Positions 44,314-53,900 of a DNA stretch of 64,000 bases are shown here, one piece after another. The notes beneath the pieces were generated by a model that worked only from the letters and a program-made list of their open reading frames with translations, searched no databases and had not been told where the DNA came from. The translations under genes and the position numbers were made by a program. The stretch's first letter is position 1. Every line of letters begins with the position of its first letter. The DNA comes from Kutzneria viridogrisea (GTDB lineage Bacteria; Actinomycetota; Actinomycetes; Mycobacteriales; Pseudonocardiaceae), in assembly GCA_014138725.1 (NCBI GenBank), contig JACJID010000001.1:2108001-2172000 (forward strand), written 5' to 3'.

Positions 44314-45726
44314 CTAGTGCCTGCCGGTGACGATCCTGTCGATGGCCAGCCCGAGTCGGCCGTACTTCTCGGTGTAGAACACGGGGATGACGCCCGGCGG
44401 GTCGGCGGGCCGGTCGACGTCCACGTAGTCGGTGCCCAGGTTGCAGAACACGGCGACCACGTAGTGGCGTCCGGGCTTGCCGGGCAGGGAGTGCACGATG
44501 CCCGCATCGCTGCCGGTGGTGTCGGTCCAGCCCGTCTTGTGTGCGAAGCTCACTTCCGCGGCGGCATCGCAGGGCCGAGTGTCCTGGCCGTACACGGCGT
44601 CGCCCACGGTCATGGTGCCGTCGGCGGGGTTGACCCAGCGCTGCGGGGTCAGCTGCGGGATGCCCGGCGCGGGGTAGCCGCGGCCGCACCAGTTCGTGGT
44701 GGACAGCATCTCGTTGTGGCCCTGCTCGCCGAGGGTCTTCAGGAGGAACTTCCGTGAGCTCGCGCTGAGCACCTCACGGGTGACCGCCTTGCCCGCCGGG
44801 GTGGTCCACAGGGTGCCGGGCCCGCCGTTGACGGCCAGCAACAGCTTGGCGGTGTCGATGGCGCTCATGTTCGCGCCGATCCAGTGCGCCCCGGTGCCCG
44901 GGTCGGTGCCGGTGAGCATCAGCGTGGGCAGGCCCAGGTCCACGAAGCCCTTGTTCATGGCGTCCACGGCCTTGAGGTCGTGCAGCATCTTGATCAGAGC
45001 GCAGGAGGACTCGTTCTTCGACATGGTGATCATCTCGTCGAGGAACTGCCGTACCGGCTTGGTCTCCGGCCCGCCGCAGGTCTCGCTGACGGTGCTGGGC
45101 CGGTACGCGTAGTCGGCGTCCAGGTCGACCTTGCCCTGGTCCACCAGGCGCAGCACGCCGAAGCCGACCATCAGCTTGAGCACCGAGGCCGGGAACGGGG
45201 AGGAGAAGTCGATCGGGGCCCGCTCCCGGCCGGGCAGCACGTCGCGGGTGCCCTTGCCGCCGTTGGTGTCCCACTCGGTGTCGTCCCACCACCGGTACCG
45301 GACCTGGTCGGTGGACAGGCTCTTCGCGTTGAGCGGCACCACGACCCCGTGCGGGTACTGCGGGCTGAGCAGTACGTCGGCCATGGCCACCGGGCGTCCC
45401 GCCTGGTCCAGCTCGATCACCGCGGCGTCCATGTTCGGCGTCTGGTGCAGCGGCTTGGGCTCGGCGGCCAGGCCGCGCCGCCGAGCCAGCTCCGCGGGGG
45501 CCGGGTCGTACTTGTCCCGCGCACCGGATCGGGCCAGTGCCGAGGAGGACCCGGGCGGGGTGGTGTCCAGCACGTTCTTGAAGTCCTGGGCGTCGATCGC
45601 GGCACGCAGCGCCTCGGCCAGCCCCGCGCTCGGTACCGGCGCTCCTGCCTGCGCGGGGGCGGTGCTTCCGGTGACCGCCGCGGCGGTGAGCAGGGCGGTG
45701 CAGGTCAGCAGCCGGCGGTGGCTCAT
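44314..45726 (-). CDS. Exported class A beta-lactamase-like serine hydrolase
   Basis: A 470-residue secreted protein. The signal peptide is MSHRRLLTCTALLTAAAVTG...APAQA. The penicillin-binding fold has Ser181-x-x-Lys184 (PFPASVLKLM), an SxN-like SKNESS and KTG in SFAHKTGWTD. A 150-residue N-terminal extension precedes the catalytic domain, longer than in ordinary beta-lactamases, so a D,D-peptidase or other cell-wall role is possible. The ATG at 45726 has GGGGAGG nine bases upstream. Several Cys in the C-terminal half may form disulfides. Confidence 0.85.
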   Translation of the reverse strand: MSHRRLLTCTALLTAAAVTGSTAPAQAGAPVPSAGLAEALRAAIDAQDFKNVLDTTPPGSSSALARSGARDKYDPAPAELARRRGLAAEPKPLHQTPNMDAAVIELDQAGRPVAMADVLLSPQYPHGVVVPLNAKSLSTDQVRYRWWDDTEWDTNGGKGTRDVLPGRERAPIDFSSPFPASVLKLMVGFGVLRLVDQGKVDLDADYAYRPSTVSETCGGPETKPVRQFLDEMITMSKNESSCALIKMLHDLKAVDAMNKGFVDLGLPTLMLTGTDPGTGAHWIGANMSAIDTAKLLLAVNGGPGTLWTTPAGKAVTREVLSASSRKFLLKTLGEQGHNEMLSTTNWCGRGYPAPGIPQLTPQRWVNPADGTMTVGDAVYGQDTRPCDAAAEVSFAHKTGWTDTTGSDAGIVHSLPGKPGRHYVVAVFCNLGTDYVDVDRPADPPGVIPVFYTEKYGRLGLAIDRIVTGRH

Positions 45727-45796
45727 CCGGTGGAACCTCCCCAAGTGGTGGAAGGTTCATCTTCTCCGTTGGAGCCGAGCCCCGCTCACCCGGGGG

Positions 45797-47131
45797 TCAG
45801 CGCACCGCGCCGGTGACCAACCAGGTCGTGCCCCGCGCGCGCCACACCAGCGCCACCAGGCGGGCGAGCACCCACACACCGATGGCCAGCCACAGGGTGA
45901 CCAGCCCGCCGCCCAGCAGGTACACCACCAGGGCCGCGGGCAGGAACACCACGGTGGTGACGACCCCGGCCAGGGCCAGGTAGCGCATGTCCCCCGCGCC
46001 GATCAGCACCCCGTCCAGCACGAACACCGGACCGGCCAGCGGTTGCAGCAGCGCCACGACGATCAGGGCGTCCAGCAGCAGCGACCGCACGGCCGGGTCG
46101 GTGGTGAACAGGGCGGGCAGCAGGCCGCGGGTGGCCAGCAGCAGCACCGCGAACAGCACACCGCAGGCCAGGCCCCACTGGGTCATCCGCCAGGTGGCCG
46201 ACCGGGTGCCCACCACGTCGCCCGCGCCAAGGAACCGGCCGGTGATCGCCTGCCCGGCCACGGCGATGGCGTCCAGGGCCAGCGCCAGCAGCCACCACAC
46301 CTGGAAGCTCACCTGGTACGCGGCGATGTCGGCGTCACCCATCCGCGTGGCCACGACGGTGCCCACGATCAGCACCACGCGCAGCGACAGTGTGCGGATC
46401 ACCAGGTTGAAGCCCGCCTTCGCGCTGGCGCGCAGCCCGGCGGCGTCCGGCCACACCGGCACCCCGTGCCGTCGCGCCCCGCGCAGCACCGCGAGCACGT
46501 ACACCAGCCCGCCCACGCTCTGCGCCAGCACCGTGCCCAGCGCTGACCCGGCGATGCCCCAGCCGAAGCCGAACACGAACGCGGCGTTGAGCGCGGCGTT
46601 GGCGGCGAACATGCCCACCGAGACCACCAGCGGGGTGCGGGTGTCCTGCAGGCCGCGCAGCACCCCGGTGCCCGCCAGCGTGACCAGCATGCCGGGCACG
46701 CCGAACAGGCTGATCCGCAGGTAGATCTCCGCCTGCGGGGCGACCGCCGCCGAGGCGCCGAACGCCTCCACGATCCACGGGGTCAGTGGCCAGCCCACCG
46801 CGATCACCGCCAGGCCGATGCCCACCGCCAGCCAGACCCCGTCCACGCCCTGGCGGATCGCCGCGGCCAGGTTGCCCGCACCGACCTGCCTGGCCACCGC
46901 CGCGGTCGTGCCGTAGGCGAGGAACACGCAGACGTTGATCAGCGTGCCCAGCGCCTGGCTGGCCACGCCCAGACCACCCAGTGGGGCGGTGCCCAGGTGG
47001 CCCACGATGGCCGAGTCGGTGAGCAGGAACAGCGGTTCGGCGACCAGCGCGCCGAACGCGGGCAGCGCCAGCCGCAGGATCTCCCTGTCGTGCGCCCTGT
47101 GCTGCTTTCCGGTGGCCGGTGGCCGGGTCAT
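45797..47131 (-). CDS. MATE-family efflux transporter (NRPS operon exporter)
   Basis: A 444-residue multidrug and toxic compound extrusion protein of the DinF/NorM type with twelve hydrophobic segments in two six-helix halves: ILRLALPAFGALVAEPLFLL with the family's AEPLF/L, GHLGTAPLGGLGVA, and second-half counterpart RTLSLRVVLIVGTVVATRMG. Uses Na+ or H+ antiport. It overlaps the thioesterase gene by ATGA, placing it last in the six-gene NRPS operon. The likely job is to export the operon product or protect the producer. Confidence 0.88.
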   Translation of the reverse strand: MTRPPATGKQHRAHDREILRLALPAFGALVAEPLFLLTDSAIVGHLGTAPLGGLGVASQALGTLINVCVFLAYGTTAAVARQVGAGNLAAAIRQGVDGVWLAVGIGLAVIAVGWPLTPWIVEAFGASAAVAPQAEIYLRISLFGVPGMLVTLAGTGVLRGLQDTRTPLVVSVGMFAANAALNAAFVFGFGWGIAGSALGTVLAQSVGGLVYVLAVLRGARRHGVPVWPDAAGLRASAKAGFNLVIRTLSLRVVLIVGTVVATRMGDADIAAYQVSFQVWWLLALALDAIAVAGQAITGRFLGAGDVVGTRSATWRMTQWGLACGVLFAVLLLATRGLLPALFTTDPAVRSLLLDALIVVALLQPLAGPVFVLDGVLIGAGDMRYLALAGVVTTVVFLPAALVVYLLGGGLVTLWLAIGVWVLARLVALVWRARGTTWLVTGAVR

Positions 47132-47841
47132 CGCTGCCCCTCAGGTGTGCGGTGCGCGCGCAGCGCGGTGCTGATCACGTCCAGGAACCGTGCCCGCGCG
47201 GTACGCGGGAAGAAGTGGTCGCCGGGCAGCTGGTGCGCGACGAACGGGCCGATCGTGCACTCCCGCCAGGCCAGCACCGAGGGCCAGGACACCGCCGTGT
47301 CCCCGCTGCCGCCGAACGCGGTGATCGGGCAGCGCAGCACTGGACCCGGCCGGTAGCTGTAGTGGTCGGACATGCCGAAGTCCGCGCGCAGCACCGGCAG
47401 TAGCAGCTCCATGAGTTCCTCGCTGGCCAGCACGGCCTGCGGTGTGCCGCCCATGCCGTACAGCCTGGCGCGGAACTGCGCCTCGTCCTGCTCCGAGCCG
47501 GGCGGCAGCTTGGGCGGGCGCATCGCCCCGCGCGCGGACACCGTGACCAGGTGCCGCACCGTGCGGCCGTGCCGCTGTTCCAGGCGCAGTGCCACCTCGA
47601 AGGCAAGGAACGCGCCGAAGCTGTAGCCCAGCAGGGCCACCGGCTCCTCGGCCTGAGCGAGCACGGTCTCGGTGAGCTCGTCGGCCAGCGCGGGCAGGTC
47701 GGTGGCGGGCGCCTCGCGGTAGCGCCCGCCCCGACCCGGCAGCTCCAGCGGGTGCACGCGGATCTGCTCCGGCAGGTCGGCCTGCCAGTCGTCGAAGATC
47801 CGCGCGGAACCGCCCGCGTAGGGCACGCAGAACAGCCTCAT
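47128..47841 (-). CDS. Type II thioesterase of the NRPS operon
   Basis: A 237-residue alpha/beta thioesterase of the GrsT type. The N-terminus MRLFCVPYAGGSARIFDDW is diagnostic, the nucleophile elbow is LLGYSFGAFLA with Ser74, and the catalytic His lies in LPGDHFFP near 216. Such enzymes remove mis-primed groups from carrier domains, or release products when no TE domain exists. The NRPS here has no C-terminal TE, so release by this enzyme is possible. ATG overlaps the stop of the MetRS-like gene. Confidence 0.9.
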   Translation of the reverse strand: MRLFCVPYAGGSARIFDDWQADLPEQIRVHPLELPGRGGRYREAPATDLPALADELTETVLAQAEEPVALLGYSFGAFLAFEVALRLEQRHGRTVRHLVTVSARGAMRPPKLPPGSEQDEAQFRARLYGMGGTPQAVLASEELMELLLPVLRADFGMSDHYSYRPGPVLRCPITAFGGSGDTAVSWPSVLAWRECTIGPFVAHQLPGDHFFPRTARARFLDVISTALRAHRTPEGQR

Positions 47842-49256
47842 GTCGCGTACCTGGTGCGCAGGCGCTCGGTCAGGCCCGGCAACAGCGGCCCGGCCAGTAC
47901 CGCGATGGCCCGCAGCCCGTGCCAGGCCAGGTCCGGGTCGGTGGACGCCCGGGCCGCCAGCAGGGCCAGCAGGTTCGCGGTGGACTGCGCGGCCTGGCGC
48001 AGGCTGAAGGTCTCCAGCGCGTAGGCACGTCGCATCCGATGACGATAGCGGCGCAGCAGGGCCGGTTCGGGTCCGTCGACCGGGTGGTGCCCGGCCAGCG
48101 CGGCCTCCACCCGCGCCAGCGGCTCGCGCAGTCCGGCGTCCACGGCCTTGACGAACTCCGCCTCGGTGAAGTTGGCGGTCTGCTGCTCGGGGTTGTGCAG
48201 CGCCAGGTAGAACCGGGCGCTGTCGGCCCCGTGCTTGACCAGCAGGTCCCGCGCCCAGATCAGGTGCCGCCTGCTCGTGGAGAACTTCGACCCGTCCAGG
48301 TGGTAGAACTCGTTGGTGATGATCGCGGTGGGCGTGAGCAGCCCGCCGTGCGCGAGCGCCAGCCCCAGGTGCGCCAGCGAGAAGTAGAACGTGTTGTCGT
48401 AGCCGAGGAACTGCACCAGCTCGTACCCGGAGCCGGCCTGCCAGTCGGCGCCCGCGATCCCGGCCATGTGGGTCAGGCCCGGCAGCATCTCCGCCCACAC
48501 GTTGAACACCTGCCCGCCGAAGCCCGCCAACGGCACGGACACGCCCCAGTCGGCGGGGTAGGTCACCGGGAAGTCCGGCAGCGGACGGGACAGCATCTCC
48601 CGCACGAAACCCAGCACGCGCGGGCGCATCGTGTCCCGGTGCTCGGCGTAGAACCGCACGAACTGCTCGCGGTAGTCCTCCAGCGGCAGCACCAGGATCG
48701 GCACCTCGCGCTGCTCCACCTCGGCCGCGGCGCGCACCCCGGTGCTCTGCCCGTACAGCAGCGAGTCCACGTCGTTGGGGTGCCCGCAGGTCTCGCAGAT
48801 CGCCCCGCAGGTGGCCGCGAAGCACTCCGGGCAGTACCCGGTTACGAACGCCTCCAGCAGGTACCGCCCGGTCCGCTGGCAGTAGGGGAAGCGCCAGGTG
48901 CGCCGCACGAGCTTGCCCCGCTGGTACAGCTCGGTGAAGAAGCCGCGCACATGCCGCAGGTAGGCCCGGTCGGGGCTGGTGAACGCGTCCAGCTCGATCT
49001 CCGCCAGGCGCAGCGTCTCGCGGATCTGCTCGGTGCAGCGCGCCGCCAGCACCTCCGGCGCCTGCTCCACGGCCTGCGCGGTGGTGACCACGTAGGTCTG
49101 GTGGTCGTCTCCGCCGCTGACGTAGCGCGCCTGGTTGCCCAACAGCCGCTGCGCCCGGCAGAACACGTCGGCGCCCAGGTAGGGCCCGGACAGGTGGCCG
49201 ACGTGCAGGTCCCCGTTGGTGGTCGGCGGGGTCGCGGTCACCAGGAACCGCCTCAC
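47838..49256 (-). CDS. Stand-alone MetRS-like protein, probable hydrazine-synthetase component
   Basis: A 472-residue class I aminoacyl-tRNA synthetase homologue closest in motif layout to methionyl-tRNA synthetase: HVGH (HIGH) at 18-21, KFSTS (KMSKS) near 321-325, and a four-Cys zinc knuckle region with CPEC and CETC. The C-terminal anticodon domain is shortened and degenerate. In Spb40, Tri28, PyrN and ForK a MetRS-like domain adenylates an amino acid (for example glycine) and esterifies it to an N-hydroxylated Lys/Orn, after which a cupin domain makes the N-N bond. The neighbours here are precisely a cupin and an N-monooxygenase. GTG at 49256 was chosen because of its GTGA overlap with the cupin gene; the frame stays open upstream to 49490. 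Confidence 0.85.
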   Translation of the reverse strand: MRRFLVTATPPTTNGDLHVGHLSGPYLGADVFCRAQRLLGNQARYVSGGDDHQTYVVTTAQAVEQAPEVLAARCTEQIRETLRLAEIELDAFTSPDRAYLRHVRGFFTELYQRGKLVRRTWRFPYCQRTGRYLLEAFVTGYCPECFAATCGAICETCGHPNDVDSLLYGQSTGVRAAAEVEQREVPILVLPLEDYREQFVRFYAEHRDTMRPRVLGFVREMLSRPLPDFPVTYPADWGVSVPLAGFGGQVFNVWAEMLPGLTHMAGIAGADWQAGSGYELVQFLGYDNTFYFSLAHLGLALAHGGLLTPTAIITNEFYHLDGSKFSTSRRHLIWARDLLVKHGADSARFYLALHNPEQQTANFTEAEFVKAVDAGLREPLARVEAALAGHHPVDGPEPALLRRYRHRMRRAYALETFSLRQAAQSTANLLALLAARASTDPDLAWHGLRAIAVLAGPLLPGLTERLRTRYAT

Positions 49257-49609
49257 GAGGCCTCCCCGAGCGGGCCCATCGACCACACCGACACCAGCTC
49301 CCACTCCTCGGTGGGCGAGCCGTTCTCGAAGTAGTGCACCTGCCCGGACCCGACCACCAGCGCGTCCCCGGGCCCCAGGTCCACCACCTGCCCGTCCACG
49401 TGTGCCACCCCGCTGCCGCGCACCACGTAGAACTGCTCGTGGTCCACGTGCGAGTGCGGGGTGGACACCGAGCCGGGTGCCACGACGCACACACCCATGC
49501 CGGTGTCCGAGGGCTCGGAACTGCCCCAGGGCAGGATCCGGCGGAACGCGCAGCCGTACACGTCGTGGAACTGCGACTCGGCGCGGCGCTGGACCTTGAA
49601 CTCACTCAT
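49253..49609 (-). CDS. Cupin, probable N-N-bond-forming component
   Basis: A 118-residue single-cupin protein. Both cupin motifs match exactly: GSVSTPHSHVDHEQFYVVRG (G-x5-HxH-x3-E-x6-G) and the second ending GQVHYFEN (P/G-x-G-x2-H-x3-N), giving a complete 3-His/1-Glu metal site. In fused hydrazine synthetases a zinc-binding cupin domain rearranges the ester made by the MetRS-like domain into an N-N bond. Here the cupin is a separate gene. It overlaps the monooxygenase stop (ATGA) and its own stop overlaps the MetRS-like start (GTGA). Confidence 0.86.
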   Translation of the reverse strand: MSEFKVQRRAESQFHDVYGCAFRRILPWGSSEPSDTGMGVCVVAPGSVSTPHSHVDHEQFYVVRGSGVAHVDGQVVDLGPGDALVVGSGQVHYFENGSPTEEWELVSVWSMGPLGEAS

Positions 49610-50940
49610 GCGTCGGCTCCTTCCAGGGGTGCGGGAACGGGGGTGAGCGCCCCGGCGCCGAAGGTGGCGTCGAGGATGTCCACGGCGCGGTGCGCGAGCA
49701 GGGACAGCAGGGTGCTGGTCAGCCCGTGGCTGTGCTCGGCGGCGCCGTGCAGGAACACCTTGGGCCGGAACCCGTCCGTGGTCTGCACCGAGTAGTCCCG
49801 GCGCACCAGGGGCGTGCCGTCGGCCTCACGCACCAGGTGCGGATCCAGGTCGGTGAGCAGGTCCCGGGCCTCGCGGAAGTCGTAGCCGGTGGCCAGCACC
49901 ACCCCGTCGTAGCGGTCGTGCGCGGTGTGGCCGGTGAGCAGGTCGCGCGCGGCCACACAGACCAGTGTGTCGTCCACGCTGGCGCCGAGCAGTTCGGTGA
50001 ACCTGCTCAACCGCAGCCGCAGCCCGCCGTGCACCCGCTGGTCGTAGAGCAACCGGGCGATGGCCTGGATGTCCTCCTCGTCCACGGCGCCGTAGTTGGT
50101 GATCCGCAGCTGGTCCAGGATCGCCCGGCGCTGCTCGGGGCCCGCGCCGTGGAACAGGTCCACCGACTCCGGGTTGAAGATCTCGTTGGCCAGCGGGCTG
50201 CTGTTGGCGGGCATCAGCGCGAACCCGCGGTGCGCCAGGGTGACCTGTGCTGCGGGGAACTCGGCCACCAGGTACTGGAAGATCTCCGCGGCGCTCTGCC
50301 CGGCACCGACCACCAGGAACCGGTAGGGCAGTGCGGTGCCGCGCCCGCGGTACGGCTCGATGCCGCGCAGGAACCGGCTGCTGTGCCACACCGCCCCGGA
50401 CTCCAGCGCGGCGGGCGCCACCCCGGGTGGGATGGCGGGCCGCCCGCCCGGGGCCAGGGACAGGTGCTCGGCGGACACCGTGCGCGGGCGGCCCGCCGGG
50501 TCGAGCAGGTCCACCTCCAGGTGGCCGACGGACCCGTCCTGGCCGAGGACCGGGCGGATCGCCTGGGCCGTGCAGTTGTAGGAGACGTACGGGGACAGTT
50601 GGGCGGCGACCCAGCGGAAGTAGTCGGCGTACTCCCGCCGGGTCGGGTGCAGTGTGCCCAGGTTGAGGAACTGCTCCAGCCGCCCCTTGCGGACCAGGTA
50701 GTTGGTGAAGGTGTACGGGCTGGTCGGGTCGTGCGGGGTGACCAGGTCCTTGAGGAAGGCCACTTGCATGCGCGCACCGTCCAGCAGCATGTCCGGGTGC
50801 CAGGCGAACTCCGGCCTGGACTCCAGGCAGTGCACCCTGGTCCGCACCGAGGACGGCCGGGTGGAGTCGCACACCGCGCTCAGCGACAGGTGGGACGGGC
50901 CGAAGCCGATGCCGAGCAGGCCGTAGCGCCGTGTGCCCAT
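49606..50940 (-). CDS. L-lysine/L-ornithine N-monooxygenase
   Basis: A 444-residue flavin-dependent N-hydroxylating monooxygenase (IucD/PvdA/SidA family). FAD loop GIGFGPSHLSL at 10-20, substrate-site region FAWHPDMLLDGARMQVAFLKDLVT, NADPH loop VVGAGQSAAEI near 215-225 and the C-terminal ATGYDF motif are all visible. It converts the side-chain amine of lysine or ornithine into a hydroxylamine. In an ordinary siderophore cluster this leads to hydroxamates; next to cupin and MetRS-like genes it more probably provides the N-hydroxy substrate for N-N bond formation. Lysine versus ornithine cannot be decided from sequence alone. Starts 5 bp after the NRPS stop. Confidence 0.9.
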   Translation of the reverse strand: MGTRRYGLLGIGFGPSHLSLSAVCDSTRPSSVRTRVHCLESRPEFAWHPDMLLDGARMQVAFLKDLVTPHDPTSPYTFTNYLVRKGRLEQFLNLGTLHPTRREYADYFRWVAAQLSPYVSYNCTAQAIRPVLGQDGSVGHLEVDLLDPAGRPRTVSAEHLSLAPGGRPAIPPGVAPAALESGAVWHSSRFLRGIEPYRGRGTALPYRFLVVGAGQSAAEIFQYLVAEFPAAQVTLAHRGFALMPANSSPLANEIFNPESVDLFHGAGPEQRRAILDQLRITNYGAVDEEDIQAIARLLYDQRVHGGLRLRLSRFTELLGASVDDTLVCVAARDLLTGHTAHDRYDGVVLATGYDFREARDLLTDLDPHLVREADGTPLVRRDYSVQTTDGFRPKVFLHGAAEHSHGLTSTLLSLLAHRAVDILDATFGAGALTPVPAPLEGADA

Positions 50941-50945
50941 GTCCG

Positions 50946-53900
50946 CTACCTGGTCGCCAGCTGACGGACCGTGCCGTCCTCGGTGAACAGTTCCCGCAGG
51001 GTGAAGGCGAAGCCCCGCTCCTGGGCCAGCGCCACCAGCTTCAGCGCCGCCAGCGAACTGCCGCCCAGCTCCAGGAACGGGGCCTGGGCGTCGACCTGCG
51101 CCACGCCGAGCACCTCCGACCACAGCGCGGCCAGTTCGACCTCGCGCGGGGTCTGCGGCGCCACGGGCTCACCGGCCTGGCGGGCCGGAACCGGTTGCGG
51201 CGCGGGCACTTCCCGGCCGGGCACGGCCTCGGCGACCAGCCCGGTGAGCTTGCCGACCGAGTCCGTGCCGCCGCTGGCGATGGCCGCCAGCACCTCGCGC
51301 AGCGCGCCCATCACGGCGTCCACCGAGGCGGCGTCGAAGTAGGCCGTGTCGTACTCCACCTGGAAGGACAGCTGGCCCTCCGCGGTGACGCCGACCGTGA
51401 ACGGGTAGTTGGTCCAGCCGAAGTTCTCCTCGTGCCGCACCGCGACCCCGGCGTGGGCCTCCCAGCCGATGCCGTGCGGGATGTTCTCGAAGATCAGCAG
51501 CGACTCGAACAGCGGGCGCCCGCTGGGCAGGTCGGGGTGCTGCTGGATCAGCGGCAGCGGGTAGTGGTCGTTGGCGCGGGCGTCGACCTGGGTGCGCTGC
51601 ACCTGGCGCAGCCACGCGCCCAGCGACTGCTCGGGGTCCAGCGGCAGGCGCATCGGCAGGATGTTGACGAAGATGCCGACCATCTCCTCCACCCCGGGCA
51701 GGGCCACCGGCCGGTGCGTGATCGTCATGCCGAAGCAGACGTCCTGCCGCCCGCTGATGCCGCCGATGACGGCCGCCCACGCGGCCTGCACCAGGGAGTT
51801 CAGCGTCAGCTGGTTGGCCCGCCCGTACGCGGTGAGCTGCTCGGTGAGCTGCTCGCCCATCGGGTACCTGGCCGCGGCGTGCATGTCCTGCCTGCTCGCG
51901 GACAGGCCCTGCGGCACCGCGCTGCCGATCGAGGTCGGGCCCTGGAACCCGGCCAGATGGGCCAGCCAGTAGTCGCGGGCCGAGTCGGTGTCCTGCTGGC
52001 CCACGTAGGACACGTAGTCGCTGAACGGCCGGGTGGTGGGCAGCTCGGCGGACACGCCGTCCCGCTCGGCCCGGTAGTTCTCCAGCGAGTCGCGCAGCAT
52101 GAGGAACAGCGACCACACGTCCAGGATCAGGTGGTGGTAGCTCATCACCAGCTGGCAGCGCGCCGGTCCGGTGCGGATCACGGTGAGCCGGAACAGCGGG
52201 GCGTGCTCGTAGGTGTAGCCGCGCGCCCGGTCCTCAGCCAGGTGCGCCACCAGGCGGGCGCGCAGTTCGGCCGGGTCCTCGGTGTCGGTCCAGTCCAGCA
52301 CCACCCACTCCAGCTCGGCCTGCCGCTGCACGACCTGCACCGGGTTGGCCAGCCCTCGGGTGGCGATCCAGATGCGCAGGATCTCGTGCCGGTCCACGAC
52401 CTGCTGCCAGGCCCGCCGGTACACCTCCAGGTCCAGCTCCCCGGTCAGCGTGTACAGGAACTGCTCCACGTAGACCCCGGAGTCGGGGTCGAGCAGCGAG
52501 TGGAACAGCATGCCCTTCTGCATCTCGGTGAGCGGGTAGACCTTCTCGATGCCCGCCGGGTCCTCGGCCAGGCGCAGCATGGCCTCGTGGTCCTCGTGCG
52601 TGGTGGCGAAGCCCGTCGGGGTGAAGTCCGTGCCCTGGGCCCCGCTGCGCCGGGCGCCCTCGATGTGCGCGGCCATCTCCGCGACGGTGGGCGTGGCGAA
52701 CACCTGGGTCGCGGTCAGGCCCAGCCCCTCGCGGTTGGCCCGCGCACTGATCATGAAGCCCTGGATGGAGTCCCCGCCCAGCGCGAGGAAGTTGTCGTGC
52801 ACGCCGACCCTGGGCACCGACAGCACCTCGGCCCACAACTGGCACAGGCTGGTCTCCAGCTCGGTGCGCGGGGCGGTGTAGTCCTCCACCAGCTCCAGCC
52901 GCGAACCCTCCAGTTCGGACAGTGCCTGCCGGTCCACCTTGCCGTTGTGGGTCAGCGGCAGCGCGTCGAGCACCAGGAAGCTCGCGGGCACCATGTACTC
53001 CGGCAACCGCCCGGCCAGGTGCTCGCGCAGCCGCGCCGCCGTCGGCGGGGTGCCCGCACAGGTCAGGTGGGCCACCAGCCGCTGGTGGCCGCCGACCCCG
53101 CGGCGCCCCGAGGCCACCGCCCCGGTGACCCCGGGCACCTCCTTGAGCCGGGCCTCCACCTCGCCCAGCTCCACCCGGTACCCGGCGATCTTGACCTGGT
53201 CGTCCAGCCTGCCCAGCAGCTCGATCCGCCCGTCCGAGGCGATCCGGCTCAGGTCCCCGGTGCGGAAGACCCTGCCCTGCGCGGTGTCGGTGAACTTCGC
53301 CGCGGTCAGCTCGGGCAGCCGGTCGTAGCCCTCGGCGATGCCCACCCCGGACAGGCACAGCTCCCCGGTCTGACCCTGCGGCACCTCACGCAACTGCTCG
53401 TCGAGCACGCGTGGGGTCAGCTCGGCCGGGAAACCCACCGGGACGAATCCCTCGTACGCCGTTCCGGGTAAACATTCCCAGTAGGCGCCGTAGAGCGCCT
53501 CGGTGAGCCCATACACGTTGAAAAGCCTCGCCGGAAGACCGGTCGCGAAATACTTCTCCGGAAGGTCGCCCGGCATGCCGTCACTGCTGCAGAAGACGTA
53601 TTTGAGCGAGGTGTTAGCCGTGAATTCGGCACTGTCCAGCATGCCCGACAACAACGCCGGTACCACCATCAACGTGGTCACCCGACCGCTGTTGACCAGG
53701 CTCACCAACCGGTCCGGGTCCTTGTGCTCACCCGGCGGGACGATCACCGCGGTTCCACCGGACAGCACCGGCCAGAACACCTCGCGGACCAGGTTGGTGA
53801 TGCTCAGCGTGGTGCGCAGCAGGTGCCGGTCGCCCGGCTCCAGCGGGAACGTGGACTGCAACCAGCGCTGGCCGCTGAGCAGCGCGCGGTGGCTGAGCAC

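Noticed and set aside
47838-49256. Housekeeping or resistance MetRS
   Set aside because: The anticodon domain is shortened and degenerate, and the gene is locked by overlaps into an NRPS operon beside a cupin; a resistance synthetase remains a weaker alternative.
49606-50940. Piperazate biosynthesis (KtzI/KtzT type)
   Set aside because: The N-hydroxylase would fit, but no KtzT-like heme protein gene is present.
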